Assembly (NCBI RefSeq): GCF_008033135.1
Contig: NZ_CP041335.1
Span: forward strand, 841,513 to 905,512
Direction: 5' to 3'
Length of the DNA stretch: 64,000 nt
Source of the DNA: Chitinolyticbacter meiyuanensis
GTDB lineage: Bacteria > Pseudomonadota > Gammaproteobacteria > Burkholderiales > Chitinibacteraceae
The notes beneath the pieces are model-generated. The model was given only the letters and a program-made list of their open reading frames with translations, ran no database searches and was not told where the DNA came from. The translations under genes were made by a program, and so were the position numbers. This document shows positions 51,875-60,844 of the stretch, in pieces. Every line of letters starts with the position of its first letter. The first letter of the stretch is position 1.

Positions 51875-52872
51875 GTCCGCCCGCCTTTTTCGCCCAGCCC
51901 GGCTGGCTGCCGATCCGCGCCTGGCGCGCCGACGATGCATGGCGTTTCGATTGGGCCTGGTTCGATCGGCAGCCGCTCGATGCGCCGTTCTTTCGCGATA
52001 GCGTGGAGGATGCGCTGCGCCTGCCGTTCAACCAGGCATTGCGCCCGTCGTGCACGCCGGAGGCGCTCGCTGCCGGTGACTGGCCGGCGGTGCCGCTGAC
52101 TGCGCTGGTCTATCATGCCTCGCGCTGTGGCTCGACGCTGATCGCACAAATGCTGGCCAGCCAGCCCAGCCACGCCGTCTACGCGGAGGCCATGCCCATC
52201 GACCAGCTGCTGCGGGCGCGCTATCGCGATCCGGGCTGGAGCGAAGCCGAACAGGTCACCGCGCTGCGCCAGCTGGCGCGCGCCTATGGCCGGCCGCGGC
52301 GAGGCAGCGAGCGCGCGATGGTGTTCAAGCTCGATGCGTGGAGCGTGGCCGAGGCCGGCCTGCTGCGGGCGGCGTTTCCCGGCGTGCCGGCGCTGTTCGT
52401 CTACCGCGACCCGGTCGAGATCGTGGTTTCCCACCTGCACCAGCCCGGCGTGCACACGGTGCCGGGCGTGAACGGCCCGTCGCCGTTGTGGGACGACCTG
52501 CCGGTCACCTTGCCGCGTGCCGAATACATTGCCCGGGTGATCGGCCGCATCCTTGCCGCCGGGCTTGCCGAGTGCCGCGCCGGCACCATGCGGCCACTGG
52601 CCTATCCCGCGCTGCCGCAGGCGATCTGGGGCGAGCTCGCACCGGTATTCGAGCTGGGCGCGGCTGCGCGCGACGCACTGGCGATCGCTGGCCAGCGCAA
52701 TGCCAAGCGCCCGGATGAAACGTTCCGCGCCGATAGTGCCGACAAGCAGGCCGCTGCCGATCCGGCGCTGCTCGAGTTGGTCGAGCGCTGGGCCGGCGAG
52801 CCCTACCGCGCGCTCGAGGCCCTGCGTGGCGGAGCCAACGGCGGGAACCGACAGGTGGCTGGCTTGCCGTAG
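51862..52872 (+). CDS. Sulfotransferase-family protein
   Basis: A 336-residue soluble protein with a PAPS 5'-phosphosulfate loop YHASRCGSTLIAQML (84-98) and a 3'-phosphate segment FVYRDPVEIVVSHL near 180-192, as in sulfotransferase_3-type enzymes. The first 75 residues are a helical extension. Together with the adjacent APS kinase and oxygenase it forms a small sulfation unit; the acceptor is not known. Confidence 0.82.
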   Translation: MDRLSPPAFFAQPGWLPIRAWRADDAWRFDWAWFDRQPLDAPFFRDSVEDALRLPFNQALRPSCTPEALAAGDWPAVPLTALVYHASRCGSTLIAQMLASQPSHAVYAEAMPIDQLLRARYRDPGWSEAEQVTALRQLARAYGRPRRGSERAMVFKLDAWSVAEAGLLRAAFPGVPALFVYRDPVEIVVSHLHQPGVHTVPGVNGPSPLWDDLPVTLPRAEYIARVIGRILAAGLAECRAGTMRPLAYPALPQAIWGELAPVFELGAAARDALAIAGQRNAKRPDETFRADSADKQAAADPALLELVERWAGEPYRALEALRGGANGGNRQVAGLP

Positions 52873-52930
52873 CGCAAGGCCGCGCCGCTTCTCCTCGCGT
52901 ATAACCCCAATGGATTTGTGTGTGCTTCTG

Positions 52931-52959
52931 TTGTCCGCACGCCGACGAGACGGGATAAT
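52931..52959 (+). promoter_or_regulatory. Sigma-70 promoter of tkt
   Basis: TTGTCC (52931-52936) and GATAAT (52954-52959) with exactly 17 bp between, about 60 bp before the tkt start. Confidence 0.75.
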
Positions 52960-53020
52960 GGCTGGTTTTCGCGCGCACGCGCCGCGACCCGTTTTACATC
53001 ACCAACACTGAGGATTTTCA

Positions 53021-55024
53021 ATGGCTACGCGTACCGATCTCGCCAATGCCATCCGCGCCCTGGCGATGGATGCCGTCCAGAAAGCCAACTCCGGTCACCC
53101 CGGCATGCCCATGGGCATGGCCGAGATCTCCGTGGCGCTGTGGGGCGAGGGAAACTACCGCCACAACCCGCAGAACCCGAAGTGGGCCAACCGCGATCGC
53201 TTCGTCCTCTCCAACGGTCACGGCTCGATGCTGCAGTACGCACTGCTGCACCTCACCGGCTACAACCTGCCGATCGAAGAGCTGAAGAGCTTCCGCCAGC
53301 TGCACAGCAAGACTCCGGGCCACCCGGAATATGGCTACACCGACGGCGTGGAAACCACCACCGGCCCGCTGGGCCAGGGCATTGCCAACGCCGTGGGCTT
53401 TGCGCTCGCCGAAAAGCTGCTGGGCCAGGAGTTCAACAAGCCGGGCCTCGATATCGTTGACCACCGTACCTGGGTGTTCCTGGGCGACGGTTGTATGATG
53501 GAAGGCGTGAGCCACGAAGCCTGCGCGCTGGCCGCCACCTGGGGCCTGAACAAGCTCGTCGCCTTCTGGGACGACAACGGCATCTCCATCGACGGCCACA
53601 CCGACAAGTGGTTCACCGAAGACATCCCCGGCCGCTTCGAAGCCTATGGCTGGAACGTGATCCGCTCGATCGACGGTCACAACACCGAAGCCGTGCTGGC
53701 TGCCATTGAGCAGGCCAAGCAGGAAAACCAGCGTCCGACGCTGATCTGCTGCAAGACCATCATCGGCAAGGGCTCGCCCAACAAGGCCGACAGCCATGAT
53801 TCGCACGGCGCACCGCTGGGCGACGCCGAAATCGCCGCCACCCGCGCTGCCATCGGCTGGAACCATGGCCCGTTCGAAATCCCGGCCGATGTCTATGCCG
53901 GCTGGGACAAGAAGGAGCTGGGCACCAAGTGGGAAGGCGAGTGGAACGCCCTGTTTGCCAAGTACGAAGCCCAGTTCCCGGAACTGGCTGTTGAATTCAA
54001 GCGCCGTAACGCCGGTGAGCTGCCGGCCAACTGGGCCGACGTGGTCAAGGCATCGGTCGCCGAAGCCAACAGCAAGGCCGAGACCGTGGCCACCCGCAAG
54101 GCGTCGCAGAACGCACTGAACGCCTACGCCCCGGCGCTGCCGGAATTCCTCGGTGGCTCGGCCGATCTGACCGGTTCCAACCTGACCAACGTCAAGACCA
54201 GCGTGCAGCTGACCCGCGAAGCGGACAACTCGCTGTCGGGCAACTACATCAGCTACGGCGTGCGCGAGTTCGGCATGTCCGCCATCATGAACGGCATCCT
54301 GCTGCATGGCGGTTATCGCCCGTACGGCGCCACCTTCCTGATGTTCAGCGAATACGCCCGCAATGCGCTGCGCATGGCCGCGCTGATGAAGATCCCGCAG
54401 CTGTTCGTGTTCACGCACGATTCGATCGGCGTCGGCGAAGACGGCCCGACCCACCAGCCGGTGGAGCAGACCGCCACGCTGCGCTACATCCCGAACATGG
54501 ACGTGTGGCGCCCGGCCGACACCGTGGAAAGCATGGTGGCATGGGCTCATGCCATCGAGCAGAAGGCCACGCCGTCGACGCTGATCTTCACCCGCCAGAA
54601 CCTGCAGTTCCAGGCTCGCAATGATGAGCAGATCGCCGCCATCGCCAAGGGTGGCTATGTGCTGCGTGATGCGGCCAACCCCAAGGTCGTGATCATTGCC
54701 ACCGGTTCGGAACTCGATCTGGCCGTGAAGGCCCACGAAGCGCTGGCTGCTGAAGGCGTCGCGTCGCGTGTGGTGTCGATGCCGTCGACCAACGTGTTCG
54801 ACAAGCAGGACAAGGCCTACCAGGCCAGTGTACTGCCGGCCGGTGTGCCGCGTCTGGCGATCGAAGTGGGCGTGTCCGACTTCTGGCGCAAGTATGTCGG
54901 CCTCGAAGGCGACGTGCTGGGCATGGACCGCTTCGGCGAATCCGCTCCGGCACCGCTGCTGTTCAAGGAATTCGGCTTCACCGTCGAGAACGCAGTCGCC
55001 AAGGCCAAGGCCATCATCAAGTAA
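53021..55024 (+). CDS. tkt: Transketolase
   Basis: Transketolase moves two-carbon ketol units in the pentose phosphate pathway with thiamine diphosphate. The 667-residue product has the usual three domains: [12 protein letters not shown] and the TPP-binding block [50 protein letters not shown] in the pyrimidine domain, and a C-terminal domain. Length matches bacterial TktA. A ribosome site (TGAGGA) and a clear promoter lie upstream, and a strong terminator follows. Confidence 0.97.
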   Translation: MATRTDLANAIRALAMDAVQKANSGHPGMPMGMAEISVALWGEGNYRHNPQNPKWANRDRFVLSNGHGSMLQYALLHLTGYNLPIEELKSFRQLHSKTPGHPEYGYTDGVETTTGPLGQGIANAVGFALAEKLLGQEFNKPGLDIVDHRTWVFLGDGCMMEGVSHEACALAATWGLNKLVAFWDDNGISIDGHTDKWFTEDIPGRFEAYGWNVIRSIDGHNTEAVLAAIEQAKQENQRPTLICCKTIIGKGSPNKADSHDSHGAPLGDAEIAATRAAIGWNHGPFEIPADVYAGWDKKELGTKWEGEWNALFAKYEAQFPELAVEFKRRNAGELPANWADVVKASVAEANSKAETVATRKASQNALNAYAPALPEFLGGSADLTGSNLTNVKTSVQLTREADNSLSGNYISYGVREFGMSAIMNGILLHGGYRPYGATFLMFSEYARNALRMAALMKIPQLFVFTHDSIGVGEDGPTHQPVEQTATLRYIPNMDVWRPADTVESMVAWAHAIEQKATPSTLIFTRQNLQFQARNDEQIAAIAKGGYVLRDAANPKVVIIATGSELDLAVKAHEALAAEGVASRVVSMPSTNVFDKQDKAYQASVLPAGVPRLAIEVGVSDFWRKYVGLEGDVLGMDRFGESAPAPLLFKEFGFTVENAVAKAKAIIK

Positions 55025-55043
55025 GTCGTATCGCTTGATGCAG

Positions 55044-55077
55044 AACGGGCAGCCTGCAGGCTGCCCGTTTTGTTTTG
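55044..55077 (+). terminator. Terminator of tkt
   Basis: Stem AACGGGCAGCC / GGCTGCCCGTT, 4-base loop, then TTTTGTTTTG, 20 bp after the stop. Confidence 0.92.
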
Positions 55078-55093
55078 TCGGTGCAAAACCGGC

Positions 55094-55648
55094 TCAGCGT
55101 GCCTTGCGCGCGAACTCGGCAAAGCCCGCGACAAAGGCACGCAGCTGCTCGCGGGTGCGCTCGTCCACCAGCTTGCCATCGTCGTCGAACGCCTGGTTGG
55201 CGCGCGACAGCATCAGTCGCCCACCCGCCCACTGCTGTGCGCCCAGCGTGCGCAGGATGGGCAGCCATGCCGCCTGTGCCAGGATGGTGCCGAATCCGCC
55301 GGGCGAGGCGCCGATCACGGCGAACGGCCGGCCCTTGAATACCTTCTCGCTGTCGGCCGGTGGTCGTGACAACCAGTCGATCGCGTTCTTGAACACGCCG
55401 GGCACGCCGTTGTTGTATTCGGGCGAAACCAGCAGCACGCCATCTGCCGCGATCACGCGCGCCTTCAACGCCTCGACCGCCTCCGGCATCCCGGCCGCCT
55501 CCACGTCGCCGTCGTACAGCGGAATGCCATGCAGCGTGGCGACGTCGAACTCGACGTCTTGGCCGGCCAGCCGCTGGGCCTCCTTCAAGAGCGAGGTGTT
55601 GTAGGACTGGGCGCGCAGGCTGCCGGATATGCCAAGAATGCGGGTCAT
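55094..55648 (-). CDS. NADPH-dependent FMN reductase (ChrR/YieF-like quinone reductase)
   Basis: A 184-residue flavodoxin-like protein with the FMN site ISGSLRAQSYN (about 7-17) and the conserved SPEYNNGVPGVFKNAIDWLSRP block. Relatives reduce quinones, chromate or azo compounds, giving oxidative stress protection; the natural substrate is not shown here. ATG 55648 with GGAG is the right start. It is convergent with tkt. Confidence 0.9.
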   Translation of the reverse strand: MTRILGISGSLRAQSYNTSLLKEAQRLAGQDVEFDVATLHGIPLYDGDVEAAGMPEAVEALKARVIAADGVLLVSPEYNNGVPGVFKNAIDWLSRPPADSEKVFKGRPFAVIGASPGGFGTILAQAAWLPILRTLGAQQWAGGRLMLSRANQAFDDDGKLVDERTREQLRAFVAGFAEFARKAR

Positions 55649-55827
55649 CGCTTGCTCCGAAAAGGAATGGTCGAACCAGACTAGAGCACGCCCCGGCGGG
55701 CAGCATGTGAAGATTGCCCGGTGCCGTGCCGGGCGGCGTGTGGCGGGAGCACGACGCTGCCGTCGGCGACGGGCGCGGAGTGGTCTCAAACCGGATACCA
55801 TCGCGCTACCACTTGCATCCCCTCGTC

Positions 55828-56199
55828 ATGCACCGCTTGCGTCGCCCCTTCTACGGCTGGTTCGCTCTTGTCGCGCTGGCCCTGCACCTGCTGTTGCCGC
55901 TGGTCCATGCTGGCACGGCCAGCAGCGGCACGCTCGCGCTTGCCATGTGTTCCAGCATGGGCCAGCAGGTGCAGCTGGTGCCCTTGTCGGGCGACGATGG
56001 TCAGGCCGGGCAGGCGCTGGTCAAGACCTGCCCGATCTGCGCCGCGCAGGCGGCACACGGCGTGCTGCCGCTACCCAGCAGCACGCAGGTGGTGCCGCTG
56101 GCCACGCACCTGCCGCCGCCCGTAGCGGCAACGGTGGCGCTCTCCGACAGCCATCCCGAACACCACCACCCCCCTGCCCAAGGCCCGCCCGGCGCCTGA
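55828..56199 (+). CDS. DUF2946-like small exported protein with CxxC
   Basis: The 123-residue product starts with a basic N-terminus and a hydrophobic segment (about 9-30, FALVALALHLLLPLVHAG), then a Cys at about 40 and CPIC near 72-75, and ends with a His-rich tail (HPEHHHPPAQ). This is the DUF2946 plan, often encoded next to TonB receptors for copper or other metals. Its gene is upstream of a receptor and a PepSY gene, which fits a metal role. Confidence 0.72.
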   Translation: MHRLRRPFYGWFALVALALHLLLPLVHAGTASSGTLALAMCSSMGQQVQLVPLSGDDGQAGQALVKTCPICAAQAAHGVLPLPSSTQVVPLATHLPPPVAATVALSDSHPEHHHPPAQGPPGA

Positions 56200-56327
56200 T
56201 CGACCGTTCCCGTTGCCGCCCCGGTTTGCCGCTGCGCCGCGTTCGCGTGTGTCGGCGTTGCTGACCTGTGGGCGGCCCACCAGATCATGGCCGGGCCCAA
56301 TGAGCCCCGGCCGAGCAGGGGAATACC

Positions 56328-58406
56328 ATGTTTTGCCGTCCCAACCTGGCGGTGCGCGCGCTGGCGCTCGCCGTTGCCTCGAGCTGCGCCCACGCCGCGG
56401 ATAGCACGCTCGATACCGTCATCGTCTCCGCCGAGCGCGGTGGCGCCGCACTCAAGGACACTGCCGCTGCCGTCGGCGTGGTCAATGCGCAGCAGCTGGA
56501 GCAGCTGAAGCCCACCTTCATCGGCCAGGCGCTGAACCAGACGCCGGGCGTGCTGATGCCCAATCTGGGCAACGAGCAGCACAACCTCTCGATCCGCCAG
56601 CCGATGACGTACAACGCCTACTACCAGTTCCTGGAAGATGGCGTGCCGATCCGTCCTGTCGGCATCTTCAACCATAACGCGCTCTACGAAGTGAACCTGC
56701 CCGGTGCCGACGGCATCGAGGTGGTGCGCGGACCGGCTTCCAGCCTGTTCGGTGCCAATGCCGTTGGCGGTGCGGTCAATTTCAACACCCGCGCGCCGCG
56801 GCCGGGATTCGGCGGCGAGGTGGCCGTGCGTGGCGACGATCACGGCTACTGGCGCGGCGACGTGGTGCTGGAAGGCGGACGCGACGATCTCGCGGCCCGT
56901 TTTGCCGGCTATGTGGCGCGCGGTCGTTCGGATTGGCAGGACTACGCCGACTTCGACAAGGAAGGCGGTACCTTGCGAGTGGACAAGTGGTTCGGCGACA
57001 CGCTGTGGAAGACCACCGTCACTGCCAACCACCTGTACACCGACATGGCTGGCAGCCTGACGCCATCGCAGTTTGCCGACGATCCGAGCTTCAGCCAGCA
57101 GACCTTCACCTATCGCGAGGTCGATGCGCTGCGCGCCACCACCCAGCTCTCCGGCAGTTTCAACGAGGGCGGCACCAGTACCGCCACGCTGTACCTGCGC
57201 GACAACCGCACCGAGCAGCTGCCGAGCTACCTGATCTTCAACACTGGCGCGAACACCGCGTCCGGCCGCACCACCGACAACCGCTTCACCTCCTACGGCC
57301 TCGATGCCCGCCATGAACAGGCGCTTGGCGACTGGCGGCTGGTCGGCGGTGCCACGCTGGAACGCAGTCCGGACGAGCAGACCGAATACAACCTTGCGGT
57401 GAGCCGCGATGCGGCCAGCGGCAAGTACACCGGCTATACCCGGCTCGGATTGCGCCGTGACTACGAGGTGATGCTGGACAACAGCGCGCTCTATGGCGAA
57501 GCGCACTGGCAGGCCGCCCCGGCTTGGCGCGTGTCGGCCGGCCTGCGTTACGACCATATCGGCTACGACTACGAAAACCGGCTGCAGCCCTCAAGCCAGA
57601 CCGGCGCACCCAGCCAGGACAAGACCTTCTCCGCCGTATCGCCACGCCTGGGCGTCACCTGGCAGGCGAGCGAGGCGATCAATGTCTACGCCAGCATGTC
57701 GCGCGCCTTCACCCCGCCCGAAGTCAGCGCGCTGTTCTCGTCCTTGGATGCGCCGGATTTGAAGGAGTCGACCTTCGACAACCTGGAGGCTGGCATCCGG
57801 GCCGAGCCGCTGGCGGGCTTGGCGCTGGAAGCCACCGTGTACCGGCTGACCGGGCACGACGAGGTGGTCAACTTCAGCATCCAGCCGGGTCGCTCCGAGC
57901 CGCGCAATGCCGGCAAGACCCGCCATACCGGCGTGGAATTCGGCGCGTCGTGGCGCGATGCCCGCTGGGACGCGCGTGTCAGCGGCGCGTGGGCCCGGCA
58001 CGAGTTCGTCGAGTACCAAGCCTCACCGACCCTGTCCTACGACGGCCGCGACATGCCGGCCGCACCGGACTGGATCGCCAACGCCGAGCTCGGCTTCAAG
58101 CCGCTGCCCGCTGCCCGCATCGCGCTGGAAGCGCAATACGTCGGCGAGTACTGGATGAACAACGCCAATACCGAACGCTACGGCGGCTACACGCTGCTGA
58201 ACCTGCGCGCGAGCTGGCAGCTCAGCCAGTGGGAGCTATGGGGGTCGGTCAGCAACCTGACCGACCGGCATTACGCCGAGATCGCCGCATCCACCTACAC
58301 CGGTGTCGGCGCCCGCAATCCGGAAGCACAGGACACCTACACCGCTGGCGCACCGCGTACCTTCCTGGTCGGCGCCCGATATCGTTTCGGAGGAGCAGGG
58401 CAATGA
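56328..58406 (+). CDS. TonB-dependent outer-membrane receptor
   Basis: A 692-residue receptor with a signal peptide (about 1-23), a plug domain (about 40-155; TVIVSAERGGAALKDTAAAV, IEVVRGPASSLFGANAVGGAVNF), and a 22-strand barrel ending in the aromatic-rich LVGARYRFGGAGQ. The substrate is not known: neighbours (DUF2946 and PepSY proteins) suggest a metal or metal chelate. GGGGAA precedes the ATG. The PepSY gene starts in its stop codon (ATGA). Confidence 0.92.
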   Translation: MFCRPNLAVRALALAVASSCAHAADSTLDTVIVSAERGGAALKDTAAAVGVVNAQQLEQLKPTFIGQALNQTPGVLMPNLGNEQHNLSIRQPMTYNAYYQFLEDGVPIRPVGIFNHNALYEVNLPGADGIEVVRGPASSLFGANAVGGAVNFNTRAPRPGFGGEVAVRGDDHGYWRGDVVLEGGRDDLAARFAGYVARGRSDWQDYADFDKEGGTLRVDKWFGDTLWKTTVTANHLYTDMAGSLTPSQFADDPSFSQQTFTYREVDALRATTQLSGSFNEGGTSTATLYLRDNRTEQLPSYLIFNTGANTASGRTTDNRFTSYGLDARHEQALGDWRLVGGATLERSPDEQTEYNLAVSRDAASGKYTGYTRLGLRRDYEVMLDNSALYGEAHWQAAPAWRVSAGLRYDHIGYDYENRLQPSSQTGAPSQDKTFSAVSPRLGVTWQASEAINVYASMSRAFTPPEVSALFSSLDAPDLKESTFDNLEAGIRAEPLAGLALEATVYRLTGHDEVVNFSIQPGRSEPRNAGKTRHTGVEFGASWRDARWDARVSGAWARHEFVEYQASPTLSYDGRDMPAAPDWIANAELGFKPLPAARIALEAQYVGEYWMNNANTERYGGYTLLNLRASWQLSQWELWGSVSNLTDRHYAEIAASTYTGVGARNPEAQDTYTAGAPRTFLVGARYRFGGAGQ

Positions 58407-59839
58407 GCGCACGTGAACCCATTTCCATGGTCGCCCCTGCCCGGCAGCGGACCGTACCGGCCTGGCTGACGCGCTGGCATCGCTGGCTGGCGTGGCCGGC
58501 CTTCATTGCAGTGCTGTTGTGGGGCGCCACCGGGGTGATGCACCCGGTGATGTCGGCGCTGACGCCCAGCCCGGCGCGGCTGGCGCCACCACCGGCGCTG
58601 CCGGCCGACCTCCAGCCGGTGCCGCCGCCAGCGGTGAAGACGCTCGCCGCGCTACGGCTGACCATGCTCGATGGCCGGCCGGCCTGGCGGCAGCACGGTG
58701 ATGGCCAGGTGCGCTGGTTCGATGCGGCAAGTGGTGGGGAGATCGCCGGTGCTGATCAGCGCGAGGCCGAGCGGCTGGCGCGAGGTTTCGCTGGCGATGC
58801 CGTGAGTCCCATTGCCCGCATCGAGTCGGTCACCCGCTTCGGACCGGACTACCTGCCGATGAACAAGCTGCTGCCGGTCTGGCGCGTTGATTTCGCCCGT
58901 GAGGACGGGCTGACCGCCTTTGTCGATACCGACGGCGGGCGGTTGGCGGCGCTGACCAATGACAGCAAGCGCGTGCTGTCGACGATCTTCGTGTTCGTGC
59001 ACAGCTGGGCCTGGGCGGGGGACGGCGTGGCCAAGCAGGCTGGCATCAGCCTGCTGGTCGGTACGGCTTTCGTCACGTTGCTCGGCGGCTTCACGCTGTA
59101 CGCATTGCGCTGGCGGGCCGGCACTCTACGCGCAAATCAGCCCACGGGCCGCCGTGTGCATCGCACGCTGGCACTGCTGGTGGGTGCGGCCGGCCTGCTG
59201 CTGACAGGCAGCGGCTTGATCCACTTGTGGTTCTCCCGACCCAATCCCCCCGCACCGGCCATCGCGGCGCTGCCTGCCATTCCAGCGCTGGCGAGCGTGC
59301 CCGAGGGCGTGACGGCACTGGTTGCGGTCTCGCTTTCCGGTGCGCCAGCCTGGCTGGCCGCTGCGGCGCCGCTGCCGGCGGGTGGCGAGCACGCTCACCA
59401 CCATGACCATGCCGCGATGTCCGCGCTACCGCGCTATCACGACGGGCGGGCCTGGCTGCCGGAAGGCACGGCCGAGGCTCACGCCGGCCAGCTGGCACGG
59501 GCGGCTGGGGCGCCGGATGCACCGATTGCCAAGGTCAGCCTGGTGAGCGAGTTCGGGGGAGAGTACGGCTTCTTCCAGAAGCGGTTGCCGGTCTATCGCG
59601 TCGATTTCGCTGCACCCGGGCATCCGGCCTGGTATGTGGAGCCGGCGACCGGTGCCTTCTCCACCCGGGTGGAGGATGCTGATCGCAATGAAGGCTATGT
59701 GTTTGCCACGCTGCACAAGTGGCACTGGCTTGATGGTCTCGGCAAGACGCCGCGCGATCTGATCCTGGCGAGCTTCGCCGCGGCGAACGTGGCGGCGGCG
59801 GTGGCAGGTATCCTGCTGTGGCGCAGGCGGAGACGCTGA
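58403..59839 (+). CDS. PepSY-associated membrane protein
   Basis: The 478-residue product begins with TRWHRWLAWPAFIAVLLWGATGVMHP, the start of the PepSY_TM family, and has about four membrane segments (near 30-50, 190-235, 260-280, 450-470) with two periplasmic PepSY-like parts. A His-rich stretch (GGEHAHHHDHAAM, about 330-342) could bind metal. Such proteins occur with TonB receptors and may act as reductases for ferric or cupric chelates, though this is not proven. Coupled to the receptor gene by a 4-bp overlap. Confidence 0.85.
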   Translation: MSAREPISMVAPARQRTVPAWLTRWHRWLAWPAFIAVLLWGATGVMHPVMSALTPSPARLAPPPALPADLQPVPPPAVKTLAALRLTMLDGRPAWRQHGDGQVRWFDAASGGEIAGADQREAERLARGFAGDAVSPIARIESVTRFGPDYLPMNKLLPVWRVDFAREDGLTAFVDTDGGRLAALTNDSKRVLSTIFVFVHSWAWAGDGVAKQAGISLLVGTAFVTLLGGFTLYALRWRAGTLRANQPTGRRVHRTLALLVGAAGLLLTGSGLIHLWFSRPNPPAPAIAALPAIPALASVPEGVTALVAVSLSGAPAWLAAAAPLPAGGEHAHHHDHAAMSALPRYHDGRAWLPEGTAEAHAGQLARAAGAPDAPIAKVSLVSEFGGEYGFFQKRLPVYRVDFAAPGHPAWYVEPATGAFSTRVEDADRNEGYVFATLHKWHWLDGLGKTPRDLILASFAAANVAAAVAGILLWRRRRR

Positions 59840-59864
59840 TGGGGCAGGGCGGGCTGGTGTCGCC

Positions 59865-60275
59865 CTAGTTGAACTCCGCGTATTGCGGCAGCGCGTCGGT
59901 AATCTCGAACCAGGGCGCCTTGGAGCCGACGAAGATATGCGCCGTGGGGCGCAGGCTGGGCGCATCCTGCAGCGTGCCCAGCGTCACGTGCACGTAGGTG
60001 CCGTCGTGCACCACCGAATAAAGCAGCGAGCCGCACCGGCCACAGCGGATGTCGTGATCGGCACCGTCGCCGTAGCGCAGCAGCGCTTCGCCACTACCGT
60101 GCACGGTGAGCTTGTCGCGTTTGATGCCGGCGAACGACTTGAACGCGGCACCGGTGGCGCGGCGGCACTGCGAGCAATGGCAGTTCAGTGCGTATTCGAA
60201 GGCATCTTCGACCGCGTAGCGTATGGCGCCGCATAGACACTGGCCGAATAGGGTTCGGGTCGGGGCTTGGGTCAT
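59865..60275 (-). CDS. GFA/CENP-V-type zinc protein
   Basis: A 136-residue GFA-fold protein with the zinc cysteines CLCGAIRY (about 13-20), CHCSQCRRATG (about 33-43) and RCGRCGSLLYS. The family was named for glutathione-dependent formaldehyde-activating enzyme, but most members have no proven activity. Convergent with the PepSY gene. Confidence 0.88.
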   Translation of the reverse strand: MTQAPTRTLFGQCLCGAIRYAVEDAFEYALNCHCSQCRRATGAAFKSFAGIKRDKLTVHGSGEALLRYGDGADHDIRCGRCGSLLYSVVHDGTYVHVTLGTLQDAPSLRPTAHIFVGSKAPWFEITDALPQYAEFN

Positions 60276-60390
60276 TCCGTCAGTGTAGCGCTCGAAGGCT
60301 CGCCATCATCGCGAGGCGAGTCGTTCCATCACTCGCGTTGTTCGTGGGGCAGGAGCTGTAGTCGGCTCTGGTGCATGTCCGAAAGTCTGC

Positions 60391-60418
60391 TGATGCCTGA
60401 TGCCTGATGCCTGATGCC
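60391..60418. repeat. Tandem heptamer, four copies of TGATGCC
   Basis: Four exact head-to-tail copies of TGATGCC in a 230-bp stretch with no gene between the GFA gene and the next terminator. The unit length and position suggest slippage-prone DNA; no coding frame uses it. Confidence 0.9.
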
Positions 60419-60458
60419 GACAGCTCAAGGGCGTGGCCGTAGGCTTCGAATAAACCGC

Positions 60459-60487
60459 AAAAACAATGGCCCGCAGCGCGGGCCATT
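60459..60487 (-). terminator. Terminator of the 57-residue membrane protein gene
   Basis: Stem AATGGCCCGC / GCGGGCCATT with a 3-base loop, then TGTTTTT on the minus strand, 20 bp past the small gene. Confidence 0.85.
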
Positions 60488-60507
60488 CCGGGCGGATGCG
60501 CGTGTGG

Positions 60508-60681
60508 TCAGCCTGGTGGATCCTTCAACCGGGTTCGTGATACCGCCACCATGATGCCGATACCGAGCACGATCACGCTGGTGATGCCGACATAAACGGT
60601 AGCGACGCCAGCGGTGATCAGGCCCCAGGCGACACCGCCGACCAGTAGCACCAGCCCGAGCAGAAACAGCACGAATGACAT
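60508..60681 (-). CDS. Small two-helix membrane protein (57 aa)
   Basis: The product (MSFVLFLLGLVLLVGGVAWG...VYVGITSVIVLGIGIMVAV..., 57 residues) is two hydrophobic helices with a short charged tail, SRTRLKDPPG. The gene has a strong AAGGAG ribosome site seven bases before its ATG and its own terminator, which supports real expression. No family is recognised with certainty; small proteins of this type occur in stress responses. Confidence 0.75.
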   Translation of the reverse strand: MSFVLFLLGLVLLVGGVAWGLITAGVATVYVGITSVIVLGIGIMVAVSRTRLKDPPG

Positions 60682-60844
60682 GGCGAGACTCCTTGTACCA
60701 GCCGGTGACCCGGCAGCCTTCCCACTTTAAGCAGGCGGAGGGGGATGACGGATCGGTACGCTGCTGAGCCTCACGTAGGCAGGGTCCTACTGCGGTCACT
60801 GCTTGGGATATGCACGCGGCAATGCCGTATCGCACGGTGCTGGC

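Noticed and set aside
60391..60418. CRISPR-like repeat
   Set aside because: The units are seven bases long and contiguous, with no spacers.
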